Source: an uncultured Coriobacteriaceae bacterium
Lineage (GTDB): Bacteria; Actinomycetota; Coriobacteriia; Coriobacteriales; Coriobacteriaceae
Length of the DNA: 40,988 nucleotides
Direction: 5' to 3'
Assembly (NCBI GenBank): GCA_944320725.1
Contig: CALUIM010000015.1
Coordinates: 1 to 40,988 of the forward strand
Below the pieces are notes generated by a model that was not told the origin of the DNA, made no database searches, and worked only from the letters and a program-made list of their open reading frames with translations. Position numbers and translations under genes: made by a program. Shown piece by piece: positions 31,505-40,533 of the stretch; the stretch's first letter is position 1; every line of letters starts with the position of its first letter.

Positions 31505-32140
31505 TCAGACGCGGCCGCTCACCTGACGCTCGACCTCGCTGGAAGCCAGTTTCATATACTCATCGCGCTTCGCAAGGTCACCCTTGTTCTCGTACTGAAG
31601 CCCCAGCAAATACGCAAGCTGACCGCGCTTCATGCCCTGCGTCGACTCGAACGCCTCTTCCATCTCGTCGATATAATCCGTCTTCTTGCAAATCACGATA
31701 TCGTACATAAGACGGCACTCGCTTTTGATGCCGGCGCTCTTCTCGTCCCAGCCCTCAATCTCGTCGAGCAGCGCCTTCGCTTGCTTGGCGGCACCGCGCT
31801 CAATGTAAAACGAGAATGCCTTGAGCACCAGATCGGTGCGCTGGCGTTTAGGCAGCCGACGGCGCAGCAAATCGTCGAAAATCTCGAGCGCATGCTTGTC
31901 GTCGCCTTTGGCAATATACGCGTTGAGACGGAGATAGGCGAGGTTGTAGCTCGCAAACAGCCACTGGGCGAGCCGGCTCTCGGTCATCTCGATGAGCTCG
32001 TCATACTCGCCGGTAATGAACAGGCGCTCCATCTTGCTATACATCTGGCGCCGCAAAATAGCGCTCGCAACCCACAGCGCCGCCATGATGACAACCAAAC
32101 CAACGGTGATAAAACGCATATCCACGAGCAGCTCCTTCAT
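31505..32140 (-). CDS. Membrane-anchored protein with TPR-like helices, unknown function
   Basis: A 211-residue protein with one N-terminal membrane helix (about residues 11-28, ITVGLVVIMAALWVASAIL as the core) then a series of helical pairs resembling tetratricopeptide repeats (LIEMTESRLAQWLFASYNLAYLRL, KHALEIFDDLLRR, AKQAKALLDEIEGW as split). The helical domain should be cytoplasmic. ATG 32140 has no clear site upstream, whereas ATG 32119 (MRFITVG) has AAGGAG 12 bases before it, so the protein may start seven residues later. tRNA-Leu lies 15 bp past its stop. No family name is given. Confidence 0.8.
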   Translation of the reverse strand: MKELLVDMRFITVGLVVIMAALWVASAILRRQMYSKMERLFITGEYDELIEMTESRLAQWLFASYNLAYLRLNAYIAKGDDKHALEIFDDLLRRRLPKRQRTDLVLKAFSFYIERGAAKQAKALLDEIEGWDEKSAGIKSECRLMYDIVICKKTDYIDEMEEAFESTQGMKRGQLAYLLGLQYENKGDLAKRDEYMKLASSEVERQVSGRV

Positions 32141-32276
32141 AGCGGCGTGCGTCTTGCTTCCCTGACATGATACCTGTTCGAACGATTTGCTAACTTTACA
32201 CTTCCGCCTTTGGCATTTTCGCCATCCAGAAGTAAACTATGGTTACTTTCATTCGTCCTGAAGGGAGCACCCTGCT

Positions 32277-32561
32277 ATGAAGAAGATCGTCTTGGCATGC
32301 GGTGCCGGTGTTGCCACATCGGCCGCAGTTGCCCAGAAGGTATCCCAGCTGCTCGACAGCAACGGATACGAGGGCAAATACGAGATCGTCCAGTGCACCA
32401 TCCCCGAGGCAAAGAGCGCGTGCGACGACGCCGACCTCCTCATTGCGACCGCTGTGCCGCCTGAGGGCCTCAAGTGCCCCTATGTGAACGGCGTTCCGTT
32501 CCTCACCGGCATTGGTCGTCCCGCTGCCGAGAAAGAGGTTCTCGACGCCATGGCGCAGTAG
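32277..32561 (+). CDS. PTS system IIB component, galactitol type (orphan)
   Basis: A 94-residue IIB domain. The phosphorylated Cys8 lies in the loop LACGAGVATS, typical of the galactitol/ascorbate-type IIB fold (GatB/UlaB). GAAGGGAGC precedes ATG 32277 by about 6 bases. In phosphotransfer it would receive phosphate from IIA and pass it to a sugar held by IIC. No IIA or IIC gene is adjacent: upstream is the TPR gene in the opposite direction and downstream is tRNA-Leu. It therefore works with a distant IIC or as a regulatory phosphoprotein. Confidence 0.88.
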   Translation: MKKIVLACGAGVATSAAVAQKVSQLLDSNGYEGKYEIVQCTIPEAKSACDDADLLIATAVPPEGLKCPYVNGVPFLTGIGRPAAEKEVLDAMAQ

Positions 32562-32705
32562 AGCCGCTCCCTACCATAGCTCAGGTATGACATGAGGAGG
32601 TCTTCGCGGCCTCCTCATTGCTCTTGCGCCGCACCGCGAAGAAATGCCTTGCATCCTGAGAAGCGCTGGGGTAAGATGAACCTCGCTTTGCAAGCGCAGA
32701 GCTAC

Positions 32706-32792
32706 GCGGGCGTGGCGGAATTGGCAGACGCGTATGGTTCAGGTCCATATGAGCTTAGGCTCGTGAAGGTTCAAGTCCTTTCGCCCGCACCA
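32706..32792 (+). tRNA. tRNA-Leu (anticodon CAG), CCA encoded
   Basis: Starts GCGGGCGTGGCGGAATTGGC with acceptor GCGGGCG/CGCCCGC, anticodon stem-loop TATGG-TTCAGGT-CCATA (CAG), a variable arm, T-arm GGTTCAAGTCC, discriminator A at 32789, CCA at 32790-32792. Confidence 0.95.
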
Positions 32793-32803
32793 TATGAACT
32801 TCG

Positions 32804-32827
32804 AGACCCCTTCATGGGGTCTTTTTT
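32804..32827 (+). terminator. Terminator of tRNA-Leu(CAG)
   Basis: AGACCCC (32804-32810) pairs with GGGGTCT (32816-32822) around TTCAT, followed by TTTTT. Confidence 0.9.
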
Positions 32828-32862
32828 GTTGCCGCAGTGCTCAGGATGCGATGCGCCGCGCG

Positions 32863-33879
32863 CTACAGGCCTCTTCCCAGCTCGGGCTGCCAGCCAATCG
32901 CGGTACGCCCGCTATCGAGAAACTCCCCTACCGTAGACACCATACCTGCAAGCAGGCTGTTCTCGCTCACTGTGAGATGCTCATAGCCGCCCGTGCGCAT
33001 AAGCTCGCAAATGATGAGGGCACCGGCGCGAATCACATGCGCGCGCTTGGGTTGAATGCCCTTGATCTGGGCAATTTCTGCCACCGATGCCCCGTGCATC
33101 CGCTCCAAGCACGCCTCGATCTCGGCGAGGCTCAAGTCGTGGAGATGAACGAACGACGCATCGTACGGCTCGAGCTCGTGCGCCAGGGCCACGAGCGTCG
33201 TCACCGTTCCGCCCACCGCCACCAAACGATCGGGCAGGCTCGCAAGCGAGCGCCAGTAGGGCGCGAACTCGCCGGCAGACCACGCGGCAGCGCGCTCGAC
33301 ATCACGCTCGCGGGGCGGGTCGCCCGGCAGGAAGCGATCGGTCACCCGGCGGCACCCGATGTTGAGCGATTCCGCCTGCTCGAGCCGCAGCGCACCAGCT
33401 GCTGCGTCGTAGGTCCCCACCACCAGCTCGGTTGAACCGCCGCCCGAATCGGCCACCACGATCCGCTCGCCGGGGAAATCGTGCGCGACGCCGTAAAACG
33501 TGAGACGCGCCTCAATCTCGCCAGGGATAACCTGCGGCGTGAGACCCGTGTTCCGCAAACGCACCAACAGGGTTTCTGCATTCTCGGCATCGCGTGCTGC
33601 GCTCGTAAGCGTGGTTACCGTGCACGCCGCCCCAAATGCATGCGCCTCACGCACGAACTGCTCGCACGCCGCCACAACACGCTCAACCGCAGCGTCGCAA
33701 AAGCGATGCGTGGCATCGACGCCCTCGCCCAGGTCGGTGATCACTGTATGCTTCTCGAGCGACACGATGGTGCCTTCGCGCACCTCGGCGAGCGCCAAGC
33801 GCGACGAAACGGTTCCCAAATCGATTGCCGCCACGCGGTGCACGGGGGCCTGCTCCTTACACGGACTATCCTGCTTCAT
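32863..33879 (-). CDS. ppx: Ppx/GppA family exopolyphosphatase/pppGpp phosphatase
   Basis: A 338-residue ASKHA-fold phosphohydrolase that degrades polyphosphate or pppGpp. The two phosphate-binding motifs are AAIDLGTVSSRLAL near the N-terminus and ADSGGGSTELVVG in the second lobe. It lacks the C-terminal HD-like domain of full E. coli PPX, so it is the short actinobacterial type. ATG 33879 follows CAGGAG and lies 1 bp past the divIC stop, so the genes are translationally coupled. It ends the eno-divIC-ppx group; in many actinobacteria a DUF501 gene sits between divIC and ppx but is missing here. Confidence 0.92.
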   Translation of the reverse strand: MKQDSPCKEQAPVHRVAAIDLGTVSSRLALAEVREGTIVSLEKHTVITDLGEGVDATHRFCDAAVERVVAACEQFVREAHAFGAACTVTTLTSAARDAENAETLLVRLRNTGLTPQVIPGEIEARLTFYGVAHDFPGERIVVADSGGGSTELVVGTYDAAAGALRLEQAESLNIGCRRVTDRFLPGDPPRERDVERAAAWSAGEFAPYWRSLASLPDRLVAVGGTVTTLVALAHELEPYDASFVHLHDLSLAEIEACLERMHGASVAEIAQIKGIQPKRAHVIRAGALIICELMRTGGYEHLTVSENSLLAGMVSTVGEFLDSGRTAIGWQPELGRGL

Positions 33880-33880
33880 A

Positions 33881-34789
33881 TCATGCTCCTGTCGAAGCGA
33901 CGCGCTGGCCATCGACCCCATCAAAGAAGAACAGCGCGTCGAGCATCTGGATGTACCACGGGGAATCCTGGGTCACCGCCCGCTCAGCCGCTTCTGCTTC
34001 CGTGGAATTCGAGGGCGCGTCATCTTCGGGCGTAGCGTCACTGGACGCGCTATCGTCATCCGCGGTATCCGCGGTATCCGTATCGCTGTCCTTGTCTGGC
34101 GCGCTTGCATCATCCGCGTCCGAGGGGTCCTTGTCACTAGCGTCCGCATCCGTGGCATCGTCATTAGTGTCCGACGAGGAGCTTCCCTGCTTCGCCTCGT
34201 CGAGGCCCGTCACCTCGAGCCGCTTCTCATCGGGCATCACAAGACCCAAACTCGAACGAGCCTCGTCTTCAATACCCTCGGTTGAGAGCAGCTTGTCGAC
34301 ATCTTTTTGCAGCCCGTCGTTGTAGGTTTCCCGAATCTCGAGCTGCCGCTGCAAAATCTCGTTCGTTCGATGCGCTATGTAGAGATCGCGCACGGGAAAA
34401 TACAGGCTGAGCAGCACCGCAAGCGCCACCACGCCGTAGAACAAAAACCGATACGGGCCCGTCGTGATGCCGTAGACGGTCTGCACCACGCGGTTGTCGC
34501 TCGCATAGCGCATGAAATTGCCGCGTTTTGAGGTGCGTGGCGATCGTGCCGCGCCGCCGGCGGTACGCGAACGACCACGCGCTGCCGCTGCATCGCGCGA
34601 CGAGGCCCTGGTGCGCGATGCGGCAGGGCGCGCGCCGCTCGTGCGCGCGGCACTTCCCCGCCCGCGGTTGCTGCGAGACCGGGCTCCGGAAAGGTCCCCG
34701 GTTGTGCTCGCGGCAGAACGCGCGCGCGATGCGGAACGGCGACGCGGCGTGCCGGCGGAAGAAGACATGTTGTTCCAAAATTCGTTCAT
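33881..34789 (-). CDS. divIC: Septum formation initiator (DivIC/FtsB family) with long charged tails
   Basis: A 302-residue bitopic protein. Residues 1-90 are a basic, Arg/Ser/Ala-rich disordered cytoplasmic tail. One membrane helix is at about 114-132. Residues ~135-195 are the extracytoplasmic DivIC-type coiled coil ending EARSSLGLVMPDEKRLEV. Residues ~203-270 are an extremely acidic, low-complexity Asp/Ser/Thr/Ala tract, followed by a short hydrophobic C-terminal patch (WYIQMLDALFFF). It should help recruit septal peptidoglycan synthases. Many family members are only 100-200 residues, so both tails are unusual. Position just after eno is the conserved actinobacterial order. AAGG lies close before ATG 34789. 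Confidence 0.88.
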   Translation of the reverse strand: MNEFWNNMSSSAGTPRRRSASRARSAASTTGDLSGARSRSNRGRGSAARTSGARPAASRTRASSRDAAAARGRSRTAGGAARSPRTSKRGNFMRYASDNRVVQTVYGITTGPYRFLFYGVVALAVLLSLYFPVRDLYIAHRTNEILQRQLEIRETYNDGLQKDVDKLLSTEGIEDEARSSLGLVMPDEKRLEVTGLDEAKQGSSSSDTNDDATDADASDKDPSDADDASAPDKDSDTDTADTADDDSASSDATPEDDAPSNSTEAEAAERAVTQDSPWYIQMLDALFFFDGVDGQRVASTGA

Positions 34790-34913
34790 GGGCGCCTTGT
34801 GCGTTTGAGGTGTCGGTGCGCTTCTCGACTATTATGCCACGCCCGCCGCGCGTCCACCGTGCTCGTTCGCGGTATGCACAATCGCCCCACCGCGCCACCA
34901 TGGCGCCCCGCAC

Positions 34914-34952
34914 GCCGCCGAGCCCGCACGACACGCGCCCGGGCTCGGCGGC
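34914..34952 (-). terminator. Strong hairpin after eno
   Basis: GCCGCCGAGCCCG (34914-34926) and CGGGCTCGGCGGC (34940-34952) form a perfect 13-bp stem 6 bp past the eno stop on the minus strand. No U-run follows, so partial read-through into divIC is possible. Confidence 0.6.
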
Positions 34953-34958
34953 CACACA

Positions 34959-36290
<1,332 letters not shown>

Positions 36291-36391
36291 TTATTAGTTT
36301 GCCCGCTTTGGAGTGGAATATACGGGAGCACACCACAACCAGTGACACGGAATCGGGATGCCAAGGAGGAGCGCCAGGGGCCTCGCGCGGG

Positions 36392-37258
36392 CTACTCCGC
36401 CTGCTTGACCTGGCCCCACAGCACGTTGAGCTCTTCGGTCGAATAATCCTCGATCGCCCTGCCCGCAGCGAACGCAGCCGCTTCCATGGCGGCCCACCGC
36501 CGGCGGAACTTCGCCGTGCTGGCGCGCAGCGCGCCCTCGGCGTCGATGCCCTCTTTGCGCGCCACGTTCACGAGCGCGAACAGCATGTCGCCAAACTCGA
36601 CCTCACGCGCCTCGCTGCCCGGCTCCTCTGCCTCATATTCCGCCCGCTCAGACGCAACCTGCGCCCACACGTCCTCGACGGTATCCCACTCGAACCCCGC
36701 TTTCGCGGCACGCTTGGAGACCTTTTGCGCCTGCATGAGCGCCGGAAACGCCTTCGGCACGCTGTCGAGCAGCCCTTCCGGCTGCGCCGTCGCGCCAGAC
36801 GCGCCCGCATCCGCCTCATCGGCGGCGCCGGCGCTTCCCGCGCGCTCCGCCTGCTTGACCTGGTCCCAGATGTCGAGCACCTCGTCTGCGTCCTGCGCCC
36901 CCGCCTGCTCGCCGAAGACATGGGGGTGGCGACGAATGAGCTTCTCATTGAGCTCGCGCACCACATCGTCGATGGTGAACGCGCCAGCATCGGCGGCAAT
37001 CTGCGCATGGAGCAGCACCTGCATGAGGACATCGCCCAGCTCTTCACGCAGATGCGCAACGTCTCCCTCCTCGATGCAATCGACCGCCTCGTATGCCTCC
37101 TCAATCATGTTGCGAGCAATCGAGGCGTGCGTCTGCTCGCGATCCCACGGGCATCCGTCGGGCTGGCGCAGGCGCCAAATGGTCTCGACGAGGGCATCGA
37201 ACGATTCGCGCGCATCGACGCGCGTGGCCTCGTTGCGCATGTCTAACATGGCATTCAT
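36392..37258 (-). CDS. mazG: MazG nucleoside triphosphate pyrophosphohydrolase
   Basis: A 288-residue all-alpha house-cleaning enzyme that removes pyrophosphate from noncanonical or regulatory NTPs. The N-terminal MazG domain has DGCPWDREQTH (35-44) and the Mg-binding EExxE..ELGD pattern (E53, E54, E57, E73, D76). A second, less perfect MazG module lies in ~185-270 (VEFGDMLFALVNVAR). Between them is a low-complexity Ala/Gly/Asp linker. ATG 37258 follows GGGGAGCACCT. Neighbourhood with eno, divIC and ppx is the classic actinobacterial order. Confidence 0.93.
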   Translation of the reverse strand: MNAMLDMRNEATRVDARESFDALVETIWRLRQPDGCPWDREQTHASIARNMIEEAYEAVDCIEEGDVAHLREELGDVLMQVLLHAQIAADAGAFTIDDVVRELNEKLIRRHPHVFGEQAGAQDADEVLDIWDQVKQAERAGSAGAADEADAGASGATAQPEGLLDSVPKAFPALMQAQKVSKRAAKAGFEWDTVEDVWAQVASERAEYEAEEPGSEAREVEFGDMLFALVNVARKEGIDAEGALRASTAKFRRRWAAMEAAAFAAGRAIEDYSTEELNVLWGQVKQAE

Positions 37259-37367
37259 AGGTGCTCCCCTCATATGCGATCGTGCAGCCGAGCGCATATC
37301 GCATGCGGCGCGGCTGCTGCATATCCCATCCTAGCCCAAGCGCACATGCTGCCGCCAGCCGTACAAA

Positions 37368-37406
37368 CCGGTGGCGGGCGGAGTTGCAGCCTCCACCCGC
37401 TACCGG
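37368..37406 (-). terminator. Terminator of the mannitol-type PTS gene
   Basis: A 16-bp stem is formed by 37368-37383 and 37391-37406, with G-U tolerance at two positions, around a 7-base loop. On the minus strand TTTG follows. It lies 33 bp past the mtlA stop. Confidence 0.65.
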
Positions 37407-37438
37407 CGTGATTGGAATTGATGGTGTTTAGACGATGC

Positions 37439-39310
37439 CTATGCCTGCGAGAGCGTGCGCGCAATCCACGCAACGTCGTCGGTGGTCTTCATCTTCTCAA
37501 GCACCGCTTCGTCTTCGAGCACCTGACAGATGGCGGCAAGCACCTCGAGATGCTCGTTGCCCTTGCCGGCAATGCCGAAGAGCAGGTAGGCCTTCTCGCC
37601 ATCGAAATCGATGCCCTCGGGATACTGCTGCAGCACAACGCCCGTCTTGACAACCTTGTCCTTGGCGTCGCCGGTGCCGTGCGGAATCGCCACGCCCATG
37701 CCCATGTAGACGCTCGTAAGGCGATCGCGCTCGACCATGGCGTCGATGTAGCCCTCGTCGGCGCAGCCCTTCTCCACGAGCAGCTTGCCGGATGCGCGGA
37801 TGGCGTCCTCGCGAGGAACCGTTGCAAGCCCCACACGGATGTCGTCGGCCGAGATGGCGAGCGCGGACTTCTTCTCGGGCTCCTTCGGGGCTTCCATAGC
37901 GGGCGCGGCAACCTCGTCGCCCTTGAGTTCGTGCGCCTTCGAGATGGTGGTCAGCGAGGTATAGAGCGCGTCGAGCGCGGGATCATCCAGGAAGTTGTCG
38001 ATCGTCACGATCTGCGCCTGAGGCGCGCTCTTGCGAGCACGTTCGGAGAGCACACGCTGGCAGACCACGATGACTGCATCGCCGGGCACGGTGTCGACGC
38101 TCGAATGCTCGACAGTGAGATCGGGACGTGCCGCCTTGACGCGGTTGCGGAAGCGCGTGGCGCCCATGGCGGAGGAGCCCATGCCGGCGTCGCAGGCAAA
38201 CACGATCTTGCCGCCCTCGGTGTTGGAGATAACTGCAGCCTCGGAAGTGCCCTTCATCTCGCGCATCTGCTCGCTCGCCTGGTCGAGGTCGGCCGTGGCC
38301 ATGGAGCGCACGAGCGGCACGGCAATTACGAAGGAGACGGCAGCGGCAAGTACGACGCCAATGATATTGGTCACCATGAACTCGGGCGGGGTCATCGACA
38401 AAAAGGCGATGATCGAGCCGGGCGACGCGGCGGAGGTGAGGCCGGTGCCGGTGAAGCTGAACCATGCGATGGCGCACATGTTGCCCACGATAGGCGCGAT
38501 GATGACCTTGGGGTTCATGAGCACGTAGGGGAAATAGATCTCGTGGATGCCACCGAAGAAGTGGATGATCACGGCGCCGGGAGCAGACTGACGGGTCTTG
38601 GCGTCACGGCAGAAGAAGCAATAGGCCAAGAGCACGCCCACGCCAGGGCCGGGGTTAGCCTCGAGCATGTACATGATGGAGCGCCCGGTCTCCTCGGCCT
38701 GCGCGATGCCGATGGGCGTAAAGATACCGTGGTTGATTGCGTTGTTGAGGAACAGCACCTTGGCCGGCTCGATAAAGATGGCCAACAACGGCATGAGGCT
38801 GTACTGCATGAGGATCTGCACGCCGCCCATGAGCACAGCGAGAATGGTCGTCATGATGGGACCGATTGCGATGTAGCCAAGCATCGACAGCAGCATGCCG
38901 ATGATGCCCACCGAGAAGTTATCGACCAGCATCTCGAAGCCGGCGGGCGTCTTGCCATCCATGAACTTGTCGAACATCTTGATGACCCAGCCCGCAAACG
39001 GACCCATGACCATGGCGCCCATGAGCATGGTGGTGTCGGGCGCGCCGGCGATGCAGCCAATGACGGCGATGGCGCCGGTAATGCGGCCGCGATCGCCTCC
39101 CGTGAGGTAGCCACCCTGCGCTGCGATGAGCACCGGGATGAGGCAGCTCAGCATTGGGCTTGCGATGCTTGCAAACTGCTCGTTGGGCAACCAACCCGTC
39201 TCGATGAACAGCGCCGTCATGAAGCCCCACGCGATAAATGCGCCGATATTCGGCATCACCATACCGCTCAGGAACTTACCGAATGACGACACCTTGTCTT
39301 TAATCGCCAT
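37439..39310 (-). CDS. mtlA: Mannitol-type PTS permease EIICBA
   Basis: A 623-residue fused sugar permease in C-B-A order. IIC (~1-340) has about eight membrane segments and the GGIHEIYFPY substrate motif (Glu257). IIB (~365-455) has the phosphorylated Cys373 in FACDAGMGSSAMGA, the mannitol-type signature. IIA (~485-620) has its phospho-His544 in GVAIPHGT. It imports and phosphorylates a hexitol, or a related sugar, using PEP. AGGGGAG precedes ATG 39310. It is divergent from a 1-phosphofructokinase, and no mannitol-1-phosphate dehydrogenase (mtlD) or mtlR is next to it, so the natural substrate is uncertain. Confidence 0.92.
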   Translation of the reverse strand: MAIKDKVSSFGKFLSGMVMPNIGAFIAWGFMTALFIETGWLPNEQFASIASPMLSCLIPVLIAAQGGYLTGGDRGRITGAIAVIGCIAGAPDTTMLMGAMVMGPFAGWVIKMFDKFMDGKTPAGFEMLVDNFSVGIIGMLLSMLGYIAIGPIMTTILAVLMGGVQILMQYSLMPLLAIFIEPAKVLFLNNAINHGIFTPIGIAQAEETGRSIMYMLEANPGPGVGVLLAYCFFCRDAKTRQSAPGAVIIHFFGGIHEIYFPYVLMNPKVIIAPIVGNMCAIAWFSFTGTGLTSAASPGSIIAFLSMTPPEFMVTNIIGVVLAAAVSFVIAVPLVRSMATADLDQASEQMREMKGTSEAAVISNTEGGKIVFACDAGMGSSAMGATRFRNRVKAARPDLTVEHSSVDTVPGDAVIVVCQRVLSERARKSAPQAQIVTIDNFLDDPALDALYTSLTTISKAHELKGDEVAAPAMEAPKEPEKKSALAISADDIRVGLATVPREDAIRASGKLLVEKGCADEGYIDAMVERDRLTSVYMGMGVAIPHGTGDAKDKVVKTGVVLQQYPEGIDFDGEKAYLLFGIAGKGNEHLEVLAAICQVLEDEAVLEKMKTTDDVAWIARTLSQA

Positions 39311-39402
39311 CGTATCTCCCCTTTCGTTTCTGTTATCGAATCGACATCTGTCATCCTATTGTTTGTTGTTTCAACAATGGGCTAGATACCGCTATTTGCA
39401 CT

Positions 39403-39434
39403 GTAAACGGTAGTTTTAGCTCGGTAAACGGTAG
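39403..39434 (+). promoter_or_regulatory. Two GTAAACGGTAG direct repeats, 21 bp apart
   Basis: GTAAACGGTAG occurs exactly at 39403-39413 and 39424-39434. The 21-bp start spacing is two helical turns, so bound proteins would sit on the same face. They lie 37 bp upstream of the fruK -35 box and in the mtlA leader, so they may serve both genes. Confidence 0.55.
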
Positions 39435-39470
39435 AAAATGCTTTTGTTTCTATATTTCTAGACTGTTATC

Positions 39471-39498
39471 TTGACAACAAATATTGCCGATTTACTAT
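39471..39498 (+). promoter_or_regulatory. Promoter of the 1-phosphofructokinase gene
   Basis: TTGACA (39471-39476) and TACTAT (39493-39498) are separated by 16 bp, a strong sigma-70-type match. The GTG start is 37 bp beyond. TTGTTTC is repeated around it at 39366-39372, 39444-39450 and 39510-39516. Confidence 0.65.
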
Positions 39499-39535
39499 GG
39501 TCTCAGCTTTTGTTTCAAAAGGTTTGGAGGCAGAT

Positions 39536-40465
39536 GTGATCTATACCGTTACGCTGAACCCCGCAGTTGATAAGACGGTCTATGTGGATAACTTCACCGT
39601 CGATGCCGTCAACCGCGCAACATCCGTACGCCAGGACGCAGGCGGCAAGGGCATCAACGTGTCCAAGACCATCCAGCAGCTGGGCGGATCGAGCACCGCG
39701 GTCGCGTTTTTGGGCGGCCCGTCCGGCTCGTTCATCGCCTCCGCACTGGGCGAGATGGGCATCACCGTGCGCGCCTTTGCCGTAGACGGCAGCACGCGCA
39801 CCAATACCAAGATCGTCGACCTGGCATCGAAGACCTATACCGACATCAATGAGCCCGGCGCCGCCGTAAGCGAGGAGCTGCTTTCAGACGCGCTCGCCAT
39901 TCTCGCCCTCGAGGTCAACCCCGGCGACATCGTGGTGCTCTCGGGGAGCCTGCCGGCAGGCGCTCCGGTTGATACCTACGCCACCTGGACGCGCGCCTGT
40001 CGCGATGCCGGCGCGCGCGTGTTTCTCGATGCCGATGGCGAGGCGCTGACCCGCGGCATTGCCGCCAAGCCGTACCTCGTCAAGCCCAACGAGGTCGAGC
40101 TCGGCCGCATGCTGGGCCGCGAGCTGCATGAAACCGACGAAATCCTCGACGCGGCACGCGAGCTCGTTGAGCGGGGTGTCGAGCACGTCATGGTCTCCAT
40201 GGGCGGCGAGGGCGCGGTCTTTGCCTCGGCAAAAGGATCGTGGCGTCTGCGCCAGCCTACGGTCGACGTGGTCTCAACCGTAGGCGCCGGTGACTCCGTG
40301 GTGGCAGCGCTTGCCTACGCCACCAGCGAAATGATGCCGCTCGACGAGGCGGTTCGCCTCTCTATGGCGGTTGGCGCCGCCACCGTGATACGCCCCGGCA
40401 CCGAGCCCGCCCGTCGCGAGGATGTCGATCGCCTGCTCGACCAAGTGTCGGTCGAAGTGCTCTAG
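39536..40465 (+). CDS. fruK: 1-phosphofructokinase (PfkB family)
   Basis: A 309-residue ribokinase-fold kinase that phosphorylates fructose-1-phosphate (or tagatose-6-phosphate) to the bisphosphate. MIYTVTLNPAVDKTV and GGKGINVSKTIQQLG (36-50) are typical of FruK/LacC; the catalytic Asp253 lies in VGAGDSVVAAL. GTG 39536 is the start: GGAGG lies 5 bases before it and the protein then begins exactly as the family does; an ATG at 39497 would put 13 extra residues over the promoter. It is followed by a zinc reductase gene 68 bp downstream, likely the same operon. Confidence 0.93.
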   Translation: MIYTVTLNPAVDKTVYVDNFTVDAVNRATSVRQDAGGKGINVSKTIQQLGGSSTAVAFLGGPSGSFIASALGEMGITVRAFAVDGSTRTNTKIVDLASKTYTDINEPGAAVSEELLSDALAILALEVNPGDIVVLSGSLPAGAPVDTYATWTRACRDAGARVFLDADGEALTRGIAAKPYLVKPNEVELGRMLGRELHETDEILDAARELVERGVEHVMVSMGGEGAVFASAKGSWRLRQPTVDVVSTVGAGDSVVAALAYATSEMMPLDEAVRLSMAVGAATVIRPGTEPARREDVDRLLDQVSVEVL

Positions 40466-40533
40466 CGCGCGGCGCGCCGCACATCACCCTAGGAACCCTG
40501 CGCGCAACCATGCGCGCCAAGAAAGGAGTAATC

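Noticed and set aside
37412-39286. A 624-codon open frame antisense to the mannitol PTS gene
   Set aside because: It mirrors the codon periodicity of the real gene, is His/Arg/Asp-rich and has no family motif. The opposite strand encodes complete EIICBA domains.
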